The translations under genes were made by a program, and so were the position numbers. DNA of 64,000 nt. Source: Taenia hydatigena (taxonomy: Eukaryota > Platyhelminthes > Cestoda > Cyclophyllidea > Taeniidae). Positions 47,904-59,265 of the stretch are shown here, in pieces; position 1 is the first letter of the stretch; each line of letters begins with the position of its first letter. The stretch spans positions 5,723,381-5,787,380 of the forward strand of contig JADWOT020000009.1 of assembly GCA_036345935.2 (NCBI GenBank). Reading direction: 5' to 3'. The notes below the pieces were generated by a model. The model ran no database searches and was not told the DNA's origin. It saw nothing but the letters and a program-made list of their open reading frames with translations.

Positions 47904-50900
47904 TCATTGTGTACAATAGACCCGATAGTAGAGAATTTTGTTTCGCCAAACGGAGTATGTGTTATCAAATTTGAGAAGGTATGTTCCACTAGAGGCGGGA
48001 TAGTGGTGAGAACCACAGTACACCTCGGTGTGAGATGTTCTTCTGTAAACTGGAATTAACTCCTCAACAGCATTCTCCGAGGAACCTGAAATAATTGAAT
48101 TGAGGGCGGGTGGTTGTATCAATGTTCCGAGACCACACGAACTTACTTTCGCTTTTTTCGGGGGGCTGGGAGGAGCCTTGGATGAGGCTCCAGGGTGCAC
48201 TGAACGGCATCCCACCTAGAGTCGCTTGCTCGCCTTTGCCTGCCGAATTGTCGTTCGAGCTGTTCGATTCCGTAGGCCATTCAAAGCTTAGACCGAACCC
48301 AATATCGTAGTCGTCTGTGGCGAATTCCCACACGAGACAGTTGCCGGACGGAACAATAGAAACGCGAATCTGTCGCAGGGATTAAAACATTCATGAGATG
48401 CTATAATGTGCACGTAATGATGACAGCACTGGAATGATAGTTTGGGTGGAAGGACCTACGGTGACCAGTTCTCCGCTCCCCACGTTGAGGACGGATTCGG
48501 GGTCTTTGGCAAGAAGTGCCTTGAACTCGTTGATGTCGTTTCTGGTCCACATTTGAGGTGCTGCCACCTGGTTTCTTCCACCAGGGATGTGGGCGACAAG
48601 GTCGTCTCCATTCGTTTGTTGTCCGTTGACTAAAGTGGTGGCAGGTGGTCACTGACTCTCAGATACTCAACAGTAGCATTAGAAAAGGCATGGCCTTGTG
48701 TGGAGGCAAATTACGGTGAGATAAGAAACATGTAACATCACAGGCACGGACGGTAAGTGGCTCGAGAAGGAAGTAATTGCACATTTTAACAATAGTAAGA
48801 TAAATGTGATTTACCAGAGCGAGATCCCATTCCACCCCTACTTGATTTGCGGACAGTGGTTTCGTGCGATTGGTCTTTGACCCAAGAACAAGAGGAGCAT
48901 TGGTCCTAAAAGCAAATGAAAATTAGGCCCAGCATTCCAAAATGGAGGAGAGCCGTAAACACGGAGTGGATCAGCAGCCTTTCTTCCGTCTCTTAGAAGT
49001 CGGAAAATGAGAGCAATGTACAACTATTTCAGGTAATTATTTAGTCTTTCTAAGGCTGAAAATTGTCAAAAGCATACTGAAGCAGAATCATTGTTCAATG
49101 GCGCCTGTGATGAATGCGATGCCTGTTCCAAATTCTGCGAGGAAATACCTCCAGGGAGAGCAGACGGATTCTCGGATATGTAAATCATGTACTGGCGGAA
49201 GTGGCGATCCTGCAGTTGTGCGATCAATTCCGCTTGCTGAAATTCAGACACTGGATTGAACATAAAAGAACAAATTGTCTAATGAGACAAAGGAAAAAGG
49301 AACATCAGTAGTTCAGGTGCGATTGCGAAATGGAGTTGATGGACACAGAACTTACCTTGGCCTCGTTGTCAGGGTAGTACTGCGCGGCGTAAGCCCGAAA
49401 CTGATCCAAAGTTTGAGCATTTAGTGCATTACGAACCTGAGACCTATGAAATCATACAAAGGTAAGCAATGAGTTGATTGTATCCAACCCATCCATTTTA
49501 CTTCACAATCAGGTATCACTGAGATTTGATTTTCAAATCACCAATGATGATCCATAGTTGGGAACAGCTTCGAGCGTTACCACTCCCATAACAGATTCAA
49601 TAATGCGATCATAATCAAGGAGAATCATACAAGCTAAATAATGCAGAATAACCGTAAAATAATGTGCAAAAAAAACAGGCGCAACAGAGATGCACAAGAG
49701 AAAGTGAGAGGTGTGGAAAGGCGTAAAATTACTCTTGACTGGGAGACAGATGGTGGTTGAGCTTTTCAGAAGGATTAACGGAGAGCGAATGACTGTAAAA
49801 AGAAAAACATGAGGAGAATTTTCAATGAAAAAGCCCATCAGGTGGATGTGCGAAGAATAAGTTTAATACAACAGATGCGATGTTCAACTTGTCAATTGGA
49901 TGGTATATAACGCATCAAGTAAGATCCTCAAATTCTACGAATCAAAGAAACAAAAATTCACTCAAACGATATTGCCCAACAACCTACATTCATCGAACCA
50001 CCTCAGCTACACAATTTGATGTTCAAACTAAATAGCACCGACAAGTAAACCTAAGTCACATGGCACTGTGACGGTCCACTAACATTTAATCATGCCTACA
50101 TTACACAGTAAGATACAAAATGACTTCAACACTGCTTTTAAACGAACTGAGGCCCACTTGACTTCACTTAATAAAATGTTGAAGCGAAGATCTATGCAAA
50201 TATACCCAAAGCCTACATTATAGAGTACATTCAAAATTGTAGGCACGAGATTAAACGATAGAGATGAGTAAATCCTACACGTGTTACCCGTTGGTTGGTT
50301 AAAAAACTAACTCCTCTCGTCTTCTATTCATTAGAATTCAACAAGTGTGCAAGGTGAATTTGAAGAACTCATTAATAATGCTATCTGCAGACCCTCACAC
50401 GTTTCAAACGACCTGTAGATGGTAAAAAAACAAGGCGCCGTAATGACAGTCAGGCAGTATCGGACACTAAATTTCACGACAGTGCACCTCGATATTCAGA
50501 TGTGGAACAGAAATTTCCTTCCATATTACAGCACATAAAACGAACATGATAAAACAATTACCTATTCAGACCGTGAACAGCAGTAGGTGGAAGGTCATTA
50601 CACTCCTGAGGTTCCCTACAAAAAAACAAGAATGGTAACCTCCAAACAGATGAATAGCGGAAAGTCCGCCTGTGAATCAATGAGCTTTCAGAATCTTTTC
50701 TTTAAACCTATTCATAACCCATAACAACTTAGGCGTAGCAGATGAGGTAGAATAAATAACCTGAGTGCCAGCAATTTGGGATACCACGCAAACCTAGTGC
50801 CGAATTAAGAGAGCAAAATGAAAAAAACCCTCGAATAATGTTTTTGTAACACGTGCGTATGAGGTTAGAGCACATACGTCATTTAAACGTTATATATGGT

Positions 50901-52381
50901 TTGAGAAACAGTAACACCGATTACGCAACACAAATATCATGCGCGCCGTAGTTTTCGTATCTGAAAAGATTTGACTAACCTCTATATCGCATGGGGCAAG
51001 CCAAGGCATACCCATTCCAAAAAGCGCGCGCCCACGTCAAAGACTGAGCACTTCACAAAAAAGTACGCACCAATTGAATAAATCTGATGATTGATCCAGA
51101 CCACAAAGACAAGAAGCTATTGAAAGGACGTCATCTACTACTTCCCTGTTTGTGAATGTAAAGTGTACAAAGAACGTGAACAGATTTATCGATGGAGTGA
51201 CCGGATTAGCGGAACCAATTCAGGCACTAAATTCGTGTCAACAAAAATTTGAAACAATGAAATGAGCGCGCACAATTCGAGCACAGAATCAATATTAATG
51301 AAGAGAGGTTAAATATCAAAGTTAATTGTGGAGAGTCAGGTCGACAATGGCAAAACAATCGCGAAATCGCAGCTTCCTTCTAATGTGGCTGACAATCGAA
51401 CAGCACACGGAGAAATGAGAGCGGGTCTAATACTAGATTTAAAGTACCTCCGCTGCACCAGGTTTCAATAGTTTTTCTTGAAAGTTCAGGTAAATATGAC
51501 AATAATGAATGGGGCAAAGTGTGCCCAAAAGCGTCAACTTTGACCAAAATAGTACAGACAGCAGAAAGGGTAATGCAAGCGATGTTACAAGAATATTCTG
51601 TAGTAATATACTGTTCTACTATTAAAAATGCAAAAACATAAGCAATAAAGTGCATTCAACGTAATTATTAAATTATAGTCCCTTGTGAAGTATTTGAAAG
51701 AAAACAACATAGAACCAAATGCCATAGAACCAAATCGTGCGAAGACGGGAGCCGAACGTTCCGACAATAAAAGAAATAACGAAATGAAGGTCAGAAAAGT
51801 AGCATTATACACTCACACACTAACGTCATTTTGACACGACATTGCATCATTCGCCTCAAGATGAGCAGCGAATTGAGGACAAATTTGAAGAAGTGACTGA
51901 ACAAATGTATCCTGGGCTTCTGTTTTAGACATTGTTCCCAATGATCGCCATTTCGCTCTGACATATTCCCAAGACGGTCAATGATAATATAAATAATAAT
52001 GGTGGAATCAGAAGCAGACTATAATCTACGTAAACGACAACAATGTTACGATAGTGGGTTGAGTGGGCAAATTTTCAAGCTATAAACAATTGATCAATGA
52101 CAATATAAGGCGGAGGGCTTCAGCAAACAAACATTTACCGACGTTCCTTCCCAATAAAATCGAAAATACCCACATCAGGTGCTTTTTCAGGAGAGAATGG
52201 ACCGTGCTTCGCCTGATTGAAAAGGGCCGAAAATGTCAACTTTTGTTCGTAAGTCAGAGAGAAGGCCTTGTTAATATGAGCTACACATATGCTATAAGGC
52301 TGATCGTTACTTTTGTAAAAAATGCACGCGATATCAAAATCATTGACCTTCATTTCAATAGTGATTTCGCAATTACCTTCC
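47904..52381 (-). CDS. ACBD3: Golgi resident protein GCP60 / ACBD3
   Basis: Golgi scaffold that binds giantin and PI4KB through an acyl-CoA-binding domain, a Gln-rich helix and a GOLD domain. The ACB exon (about 52381-52139) reads [19 protein letters not shown] and [20 protein letters not shown], and splices in phase to [18 protein letters not shown] (about 51.95 kb). Helical exons at 49.45-49.36 kb ([20 protein letters not shown]) and 49.25-49.08 kb ([18 protein letters not shown]) match the Q domain. [20 protein letters not shown] (48.5 kb) leads into the GOLD domain: [18 protein letters not shown] (48.33 kb) and [20 protein letters not shown] (48.06 kb), ending YYRVYCTQ with the stop at 47906-47904. 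The true start lies upstream of 52381 and is not resolved, so the 5' end is partial. A large intron spans about 49.45-51.83 kb. Convergent with the NIFK-like gene. Confidence 0.92.
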
Positions 52382-53084
52382 CTAAAAAAGAAACTTCTTA
52401 TCTTAACCATTAAAAACCAATGTTTATGCACAAATTTAACCCCAAAAATATAAGCAAATGAGCAGCAATTAAACTGTGATTAAAACATTGTCATTAAAAT
52501 TTGAAACAGTAAATAAAGCTAAAATATTACACAGACAGTAAAACAATTGAAGTGAGTCCATCACTCTATTGACTAAATTCCTACAGCTCTCTCGCAAATT
52601 TAAAAGAGACGAAATGACGGGCAAGTTCAAAATCTATTAGAGATTAATAAACGAGGAAGGCATATAGTTCCCGAGTTAAAATGGATATAGCGAGTCACCT
52701 ACAGATGGTAAGTCGCATTAAAAAACCCACTTAAAACGTGCAAACAAAGCCAGTGAAGAGACAACACAACGTGAAGGTAGGAAAATTTGGCCACTTAAAG
52801 CAAATAAACACACTCAAACTGCAGACTGCCAACGCACCAAATCAGCCGAACAAAGTACGCGACAAACGTCCGGTGAATTCAAACACTGACGCAGGTATTT
52901 TAAAACCACTTCTAAAGTAGCAGTAAATTTCGCTTATAATCATTATCTGCTTATAAATCGTATTTAAATTAATATATTTGAAGCAAAACAAAATAAAAAT
53001 TTAAACTCAAAATAGACATAAAGCAACTAATAATTAGCATAAAATTTTGCTTAGCAAAAAGGATAGATATGGTGTTCCTAGTCT
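52382..53084. other. Upstream region of ACBD3
   Basis: AT-rich sequence that should contain the missing first exon and promoter of ACBD3. I cannot place that exon. The plus-strand frame at 52738-52920 has no recognisable content. Confidence 0.4.
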
Positions 53085-53420
53085 TTTTTGGAGACGAAAG
53101 AAGGCAAAGTTTTAGGACAGGACATATATTGTGGCGTCCCGAGGCTTCCTCGAAAGCAAAAGAGGCAGAATACTAAAGTAGAATATATATTTACCGGACA
53201 GAGAGAAAACGGCTGCTGGCATGGCCCAGAGGCCAGCCCACGCAGCTAGGGCAATACGGCCACCTCTGCGACCTTGGCAGAAACCAGCAGTTCTAACAAA
53301 CAAAGTACTGCATATACGTTTAACAGACATCGAAAAAGGAACTGCTGGCATGAACTGGATGCCAGCCTACGCGGCTAATGCAACGTGGCCACTTCTGTGG
53401 CCCCTTTTAAAACCTGTTTC
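53085..53420 (-). mobile_element. Degenerate TRIM-type LTR split by a younger LTR
   Basis: 53085-53129 (AAAGAAGGCAAAG) resembles the start of an LTR, and 53313-53420 (GGAACTGCTGGCATG, GCCAGCCTACGCGGCTAATG) resembles its continuation. The break between them is exactly the site of the intact LTR at 53130-53312. Sequence decay relative to other copies indicates an older insertion. Confidence 0.75.
53130..53312 (-). mobile_element. Solo LTR of TRIM-type retrotransposon, nested
   Basis: 183-bp LTR, TGTGGCGTCCCG to AAGTACTGCA, flanked by TATAT and TATAC, a near-perfect 5-bp target-site duplication formed inside the older LTR. Confidence 0.88.
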
Positions 53421-53826
53421 CCATCCATACAGTGTGTTCAATAAAAGTTTGCTAGCGAACAATGTGTTTTTTGTGTAATTGCGTTGACGTCGCAAATGCT
53501 TATGGTTCCCACAATAAATGGCAGCTCTTATTTATATAAATTGATTTGTTTTTATTTGTACTTCAACACCTGACGTTTCTAATTAATTATAGTATTGCTC
53601 CAATATGTTTTGCGTGATTGTTGGTTATTTTAAATTTTTTGCTCTATATATTTTGCCATTAATTCTTACACTTCAGAACCTCCGCTTTTTTATTGTAAAA
53701 TGCCGCATGTTTTAGCAATATCTTTTGTGAGTAAGAAGGTTGATTTTATAATTACTTCTGTTTTCATAACGCCACTTATAACTAACCCTGTGTGAACCGC
53801 CATCATTGTTTTTTGGTTTTGGAGTT
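53421..53826. other. Upstream region of UBC9
   Basis: AT-rich non-coding interval of about 400 bp between the nested LTRs and the UBC9 start codon. It would contain the promoter. I see no specific element. Confidence 0.4.
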
Positions 53827-54427
53827 ATGGGTGATTACAGTGAGGCTGATGGTATTGCTTTGAAGAGGTTGGCTGAAGAAAGGAAAGCGTGGCGCAGAGA
53901 CCATCCATTCGTAAGTGTTTTCGTCGACTTCCCACGTCTCAGGGATTTGTTGCTAAGCCTACTAAAAATGCTGATGGCACTCTCGACCTCATGACCTGGG
54001 ATTGTAGCATTCCTGGTAAAAAAGGAGTAAGTAGTGGTCATCTGTTCCAGTAAATTTCTAGACTCTCTGGGAGGGCGGACTTTTCCACCTTCGCATGTAC
54101 TTTAAGCCTGAGTACCCTACAACTCCGCCTAAATGCAAATTCGAACCGCCTCTATTCCATCCGAATATTTTTCCTTCAGGAACGGTTTGTCTTTCGCTTC
54201 TGGATGAAGAAAAACACTGGCGTCCCGCTGTTACCATTAAGCAGGTAGCGCATGTGTTCTTTCATAGGCTTTAGATCCTTTTGGGAATTCAAGATCTCTT
54301 AGATCACCCTAATCCCAAGGATCCAGCGCAGGCGGATGCATACACATTGTTTATTCAGAATCGGAAGGATTATGACTACAGAATAAAGAAGCAAGCGGAA
54401 CTTTTTCGTAATCCAAACCTCTCTTAA
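53827..54427 (+). CDS. UBE2I: SUMO-conjugating enzyme UBC9
   Basis: The single E2 of the SUMO pathway, transferring SUMO from the SAE1/SAE2 enzyme to target lysines. Four exons with introns of 32, 35 and 30 bp join in phase to 167 residues: 53827-53910, 53943-54026, 54062-54244 and 54275-54427. The UBC fold is complete: [37 protein letters not shown], the active-site segment [12 protein letters not shown] with catalytic Cys99 (Cys93 in human), [16 protein letters not shown] and [11 protein letters not shown]. The N terminus is about six residues longer than in human ([12 protein letters not shown]) and the C terminus slightly extended (ELFRNPNLS). The basic SUMO-binding N-terminal helix is retained. 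Confidence 0.97.
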
Positions 54428-55743
54428 GTAACTTGCTACTACGAATGACTGTAAATAACATCGCTAAGTCAATTTGTGCAGTCGCTCCTTAAAAGAAGTG
54501 TCACTTTTAATATTTCCCATCGTTTATTCCTTTATGCTTATTGAATCTGGGTTTCTTGAGGGTGATATTTTTGACTGCCAAAATGTCCTATTTTGGGTAT
54601 TTCTTGCTCCAAATGTACGTGCCTCCGATTGAGTGGATAAGTAACCACTTAGTTGTAAGGCGGAAGATATTCACATTTTACAAATGGGTTTCGTTCACCG
54701 TAGTACTTTTCCGTGGAATTTAGGCTAAGCAGGAATCACATTGAGATGTCCCGAGCGGGGTTTGTTTCTATGCGTTCCAGTGATCTGGTTCTAATATAAG
54801 AAATTCAGTTGGAGCGTCGTAGGGAGCCTACTGCGAAGCCCCGATTAATGATGCGGGTGAATTTAGGTGGTGGACTGAGGGAAGAGGTGTCACCTGTCGC
54901 TAAAGGAACTGATTGGGGGTTGACACCGTTTGCTTTACTGTTAGGGTTGCGGAAGTTATTTAAGCAGAATAATACCTCTGGGTTTTATCAAAGTGTAGTG
55001 TAGGTTTCTGTAAAGTGGGCTTGAGTCAAATCGGGACTTACGGTCATTGGATTGGGTGCTACGTTGCCAAGCACAGCGGCAAGTAGCACGTTTTAAGATC
55101 TGCAATGTGCGTGCTGTAGTACTCGTCTGGCTTGCCGGCTTACTATTCAAACTTCTAAGTGTACATTAGAATGCAATGCCGTATGCTTGTTATTCACCTG
55201 TACCCATCGTGCCATCATAATCTTTCATTTAAAATAGGAATACAGCTCTCTTGATGTTTGGGAAATGTCTTCGAATGCATGTCGGAATTGCCGTTCAGTA
55301 ATGTGCTGAGGAGATGCTTTAGTGACCCTGAGCTCTGCCACCTATTTGCAAAGCAGTAGGCATTGAATTAATTCTCAATGATAGGCATTGGCCCCTCGGA
55401 TCGGTGGTTGGTCAGTGAGACGCTAAACTTTACTTAAACATTCCAACTTATTGACAATGGGGCATGGCAGCGATCGGAGTTAATTACCAGAAGGCACTGT
55501 GGCAAATTTCACCGTGTGTCATTGCGAGTTGAGTTTTTCTGATGAGAAGATGGAAATCTGCACTGATCAGTACTATTGCGTGTTGCACTTTGTGATTTGG
55601 GAGAAAATAACCTCACTTCTAACATTAAAAGTTGTCTCTTACCTTCCGCGCTATCATGACTTTAGGGGGATGCAAAACAGTAATAGTATACAAATACATA
55701 AGGTTTTTAAGTGATTTCACAAAAAATTTTCTTGCAAGCACAC
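54428..55743. other. Gene-free stretch downstream of UBC9
   Basis: It holds the UBC9 3' UTR and AT-rich sequence. A 64-codon plus frame at 54809-55003 follows an acceptor-like TTCAG and reads plausibly (RREPTAKPRLMMRVNLGG), but it has no partner exon and no family match, so I do not call it a gene. Confidence 0.4.
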
Positions 55744-55921
55744 TGTAGTACTTTGTTTGTTTGAACTACCGGTTTCGGTCAGGGTCACAGAGGTGGCCGT
55801 ATAGCCCTAGCTGCGTAGGCTGACCTCTGGGCCATGCCAGCAGCTTATTTCCCTCTGTCCGTTGAATGTATATGTATTTCACCCTAGTATTCTGCCTTCG
55901 TGGGAGCCTCGGGACGCTACA
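55744..55921 (+). mobile_element. Solo LTR of TRIM-type retrotransposon
   Basis: 178-bp LTR, TGTAGTACTTTG to GGGACGCTACA, with a perfect 5-bp target-site duplication CACAC on each side. It lacks about 10 bp (the TTTTGCCTTC part) present in other copies, explaining the shorter length. Confidence 0.92.
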
Positions 55922-56025
55922 CACACACTTCCCAAAACTAAGAATTAAAAAGATGAAAGGCGCATCAAAGCTTTTTTAGAAAAATACTATAATGCCAACG
56001 GTATCTTGGTTCATGTCACCTTTTT

Positions 56026-56760
56026 TCAATGAAACACTATAAGGACATCAAAATCTACACTCGTTATAGCACTTTGGTATTTTGCATAATTGAGCACTGA
56101 AATGTGTGAGTTTCTCAGCCTCTGTAGGCTGTGCTTTCCCTCTACGCCATGACCGTCGGAGTTTGCTAGTAGTTCCTCATCCCTTCCGTAATTTAGCCAT
56201 ACTTTTTGGTTTTCCGTTGCTTCAAGAAGGGTCTGGAACGCTACGTTGGCGACAGCAGTGGCAAATCCAAGCCAAAAGGGCAAACATTCTGCTTCAAGTT
56301 GCTTACTGCCGAACCTCTCTGCAGCAGGTGAGAGAGCTGTAGCCGCTGCCCAAAACTGAAGCAGTGCCCAACTTAAACTAATTGGAGATGCTAAATGAGC
56401 GAATTGAACCCAGGCAGGAAAATAGCTAAGTGGCACCAAAATGTGAGCGAATGCAATTAATAGGGTCCACGGAAATCAATTAAATCTTGCCTATCTTGAC
56501 TATCGTAAGGATCATCGTCCAGTTGTAAGCAGCGAAGTTGGGCATGTCTCCCACTCCAGTACATCTTGCGACCAGTCCGGAACGCCCGATGCACTATTGA
56601 CATTGGGATCAAATATTTTCTCGCCTTTTCGCACTGACGGCATCGTGATGGCTGGCGCGGGAGTTCAACAAAGAAGGGACATCAGGATAAAGATCAAGAG
56701 GGACTGCAGTTGTCTTCTGGATTGTGCAACCTCAGCGAGCCATTCAAACATTTTTAGTCT
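56026..56760 (-). CDS. Possible multi-exon gene with membrane-like segments, unresolved
   Basis: The minus strand has a 137-codon open frame ending at 56026. Its first half is hydrophobic and Trp-rich (FPAWVQFAHLASPISLSWAL, LPFWLGFATAVANVAF) and its second half hydrophilic. Upstream, 56460-56640 is open in two overlapping frames that both look protein-like (DPNVNSASGVPDWSQDVLEW and RTGRKMYWSGRHAQLRC). I cannot find splice junctions that join the parts in phase, so the gene model, start and family are unknown. It might also be a decayed gene or chance. Confidence 0.3.
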
Positions 56761-57110
56761 TCACAGGTTGCACCTTTTCTCTGCAGCATGGCTTTTGGGC
56801 TGAGCTGACAGCTTGTTATCTTCTACATGCAAGCAGTACATGTTCCACTACAGTAATTGAGCTTATCACAACTTCCGCGAAGACTTGGGCGATACACTGA
56901 TTTACCCACTAGCCACGTTTAGTCTGGAACTCACAAGACTCAGCCGTGCAGGTTGAGAAATAATGCATTTGACCATTTAAATGCGAACTGGAATGGCTCA
57001 AGTTTGAGGGCATAGTTGATAAGATACTAAAGCAGGATCTATCCAATAGCAAAAGGAGTTTACTACTGCGTGTGAGTTTATTCATCCACGTTATTATGAA
57101 CCTACTAGTA

Positions 57111-57295
57111 TGTAGTACTTTGTTTGTTGGAACTACCGGTTTCGGTCAAGGTCACAGAGGTGGCCGTATTGCCCTAGCTGCGGGGCTGGTCTCCGGGCCA
57201 TGCCAGTAGCCTATTTCCCACTGTCCGTTGAATATATGTATTCTATCATAGCATTCTGCCTTCTTTTGCCTTCGAGGAAGCTCCGGGACGCTACA
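57111..57295 (+). mobile_element. Solo LTR of TRIM-type retrotransposon
   Basis: 185-bp LTR, TGTAGTACTTTG to GGGACGCTACA. The flanks share AGTA directly on both sides (TAGTA before, AGTAC after), consistent with a 4-5 bp target-site duplication. Confidence 0.88.
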
Positions 57296-57663
57296 AGTAC
57301 CACGATCTTAATATTGTTAATGGGTGGACATCTTAACAACTGTTTCTTATCATTGATTTGATGATTTGGGCAAATTATTCACCGTGCAGACAAGGCATTC
57401 TCCACTGGAAGTAGACTTGCTTCACGAAATTCGTGCCTACGGTCAATAAATCCTTCCATAGTTGGTGAATGGTCTTTTTTATCATAATGCTAAAACCATC
57501 TGTTTGGCCTCTGAACCTTCGCCGGGTGGGCTAGACTCTGAGCCACGCCAATAAAATTAATCCTACCTGTGCAATTAAAGTATGGTCGGCATAAGAAGTG
57601 TGTCTTCATTCGTCTCTAAAGAAGTCCCAAGATTCCACGATACATTCGCTAAGGTTTTTGGGC

Positions 57664-57848
57664 TGCAATACTTTGCTTGGCTGAACTGCCAGTTTCGGTC
57701 AGGGTGACAGAGGTTCTCATATTGCCCTAGCTGCGTAGGATGGCTTTGGGTAAAGCCAGTGGCTTAATCCTTTCTGCCCGTTGAATACATGTATTCTACT
57801 CTTGTATTCCGCCTTTTTTTACCTTTGAGGGAGCCTCGGGACGCTACA
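57664..57848 (+). mobile_element. Solo LTR of TRIM-type retrotransposon
   Basis: 185-bp LTR, TGCAATACTTTG to GGGACGCTACA, flanked by TGGGC and GGGGC (4 of 5 identical). It is more diverged than the copy at 57.1 kb, with which it shares orientation. Confidence 0.85.
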
Positions 57849-59265
57849 GGGGCTGGTTTATGAAGTGGGAGCACTTGAACTATCTGTTTCTTCCATCGGT
57901 CAACGTTAAAATTTCCACCGCCTTGTAGGATCAGTAACAAAAAAGTGTACAAAACAAAAGATACATATTAAGTAAGATTAAAAAATTCCAACGGCGTGGT
58001 TGTTGCATTAAGAAAGCCCTAAAACAAGGTAGAGTTTTAATAAACATGTTTAACACAAATAAAATTAAGCATTTTAAAATTTTATTAAACATTTTTAAGC
58101 TTGAATTTTGCTATTATAAGCTGCAGAAAAAGTTATAACTGCAGACAATAGATGTGAGGTGTTTTACTGATCATTTATAACGTTGTTTGTTGAGATCATT
58201 AATGGGTACTTGTATCGAAAAAGTTCTATTACTTGGTTTTTCTTTGCATAGGATTATAAGTGAGTCATGAAGAAGGCATAGAAGTCATTATGATCGCTTT
58301 TATCTTCTTTTTTCTGTTACGTTATGCGATATGGCTGAAGACACGATGGAAACTAGGTGCTTCATAGGGATAATTTCTAAAGGCCTGGCTATTAAATGCC
58401 TTCATAGTCAATGCTCTGAGTGCTTTTTCTTTACTGTGCTTGGGTTTCCTATTGCTTTAATACATATCATTGGCTTGGTAATGTACTATTAAGTTGAACC
58501 TCATAAATGTAAACTCTCAAATGGCATGAGAATGCATGCTTTTCAAAAATTTCAGAGTTGGTACGGATTTCGTTAGTCTATTTGATTATGTTTTACCGCG
58601 GACATTTAAAACTGTAAAATGGAATGCGAAAATGTGAAGAGTAGCATTCGTTACGTGGTTGATATATGACAGAATTTGTCCTTAGGATTTAAAGCAAATC
58701 TGGATTATTTCACTACGTCGTTTTTTGTAGCATTTTTAAGTGCTTTATTGCACTGCTTTGGCTAGTCAAATTATTTTTGTTTTACATGTGATGTTTACGT
58801 GCAGGGATGCTGAATTTTATTGAATTGTGTTAATGCTAGTCATCCTAAAGTTCTCAGCCTTTGCGTTACTGGGCAAGCGCACTAACCAGCTGATAATAAA
58901 TGTATAAGTTTTACATTCTAAAATGTTTTGTTGTTACTTAAACATTTTGAGTCTAGCAGGAAATCTATCCTACTTTTGTCCTAACCGCAGATTTTGTTGG
59001 CACTATTGCTGGGTAAAAGCAATGTCATCCTAGTTTTTAGGTCTGTAGACATCACTTAGTGGCTTATTATGGTTACTTTACAAAGCCTTTCTCGTTTTAC
59101 TAAGGGACTGACTTGTTCTTCTTTTTGCTGTTGTTTAGAGAATTTAAAGTGTTCACTCATCTTGTCTACTCGAAATGATAACTTATGAAAAATTTTTCAA
59201 TGCGTCTTGGGCAGACGTTGGTCAGGCCTAATAACACAATTCTTTTTCCGTTTTAGGTAAAGATT
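57849..59265. other. Upstream region of the BAR-domain gene
   Basis: Very AT-rich non-coding sequence. A TTTTAG acceptor-like site about 10 bp before the start ATG suggests either an upstream 5' UTR exon or a trans-splice acceptor. No gene or repeat is recognised. Confidence 0.45.

Noticed and set aside
54809..55003. 64-codon frame after an acceptor-like site
   Set aside because: Isolated, no partner exon and no recognisable domain.
56026..56640. Possible PEX11-like protein on the minus strand
   Set aside because: A few short stretches recall PEX11 (a GRK motif, and a W-rich C-terminal segment), but the parts are in incompatible frames and the similarity is weak. Parasitic flatworms are, as I recall, reported to lack peroxisomes.
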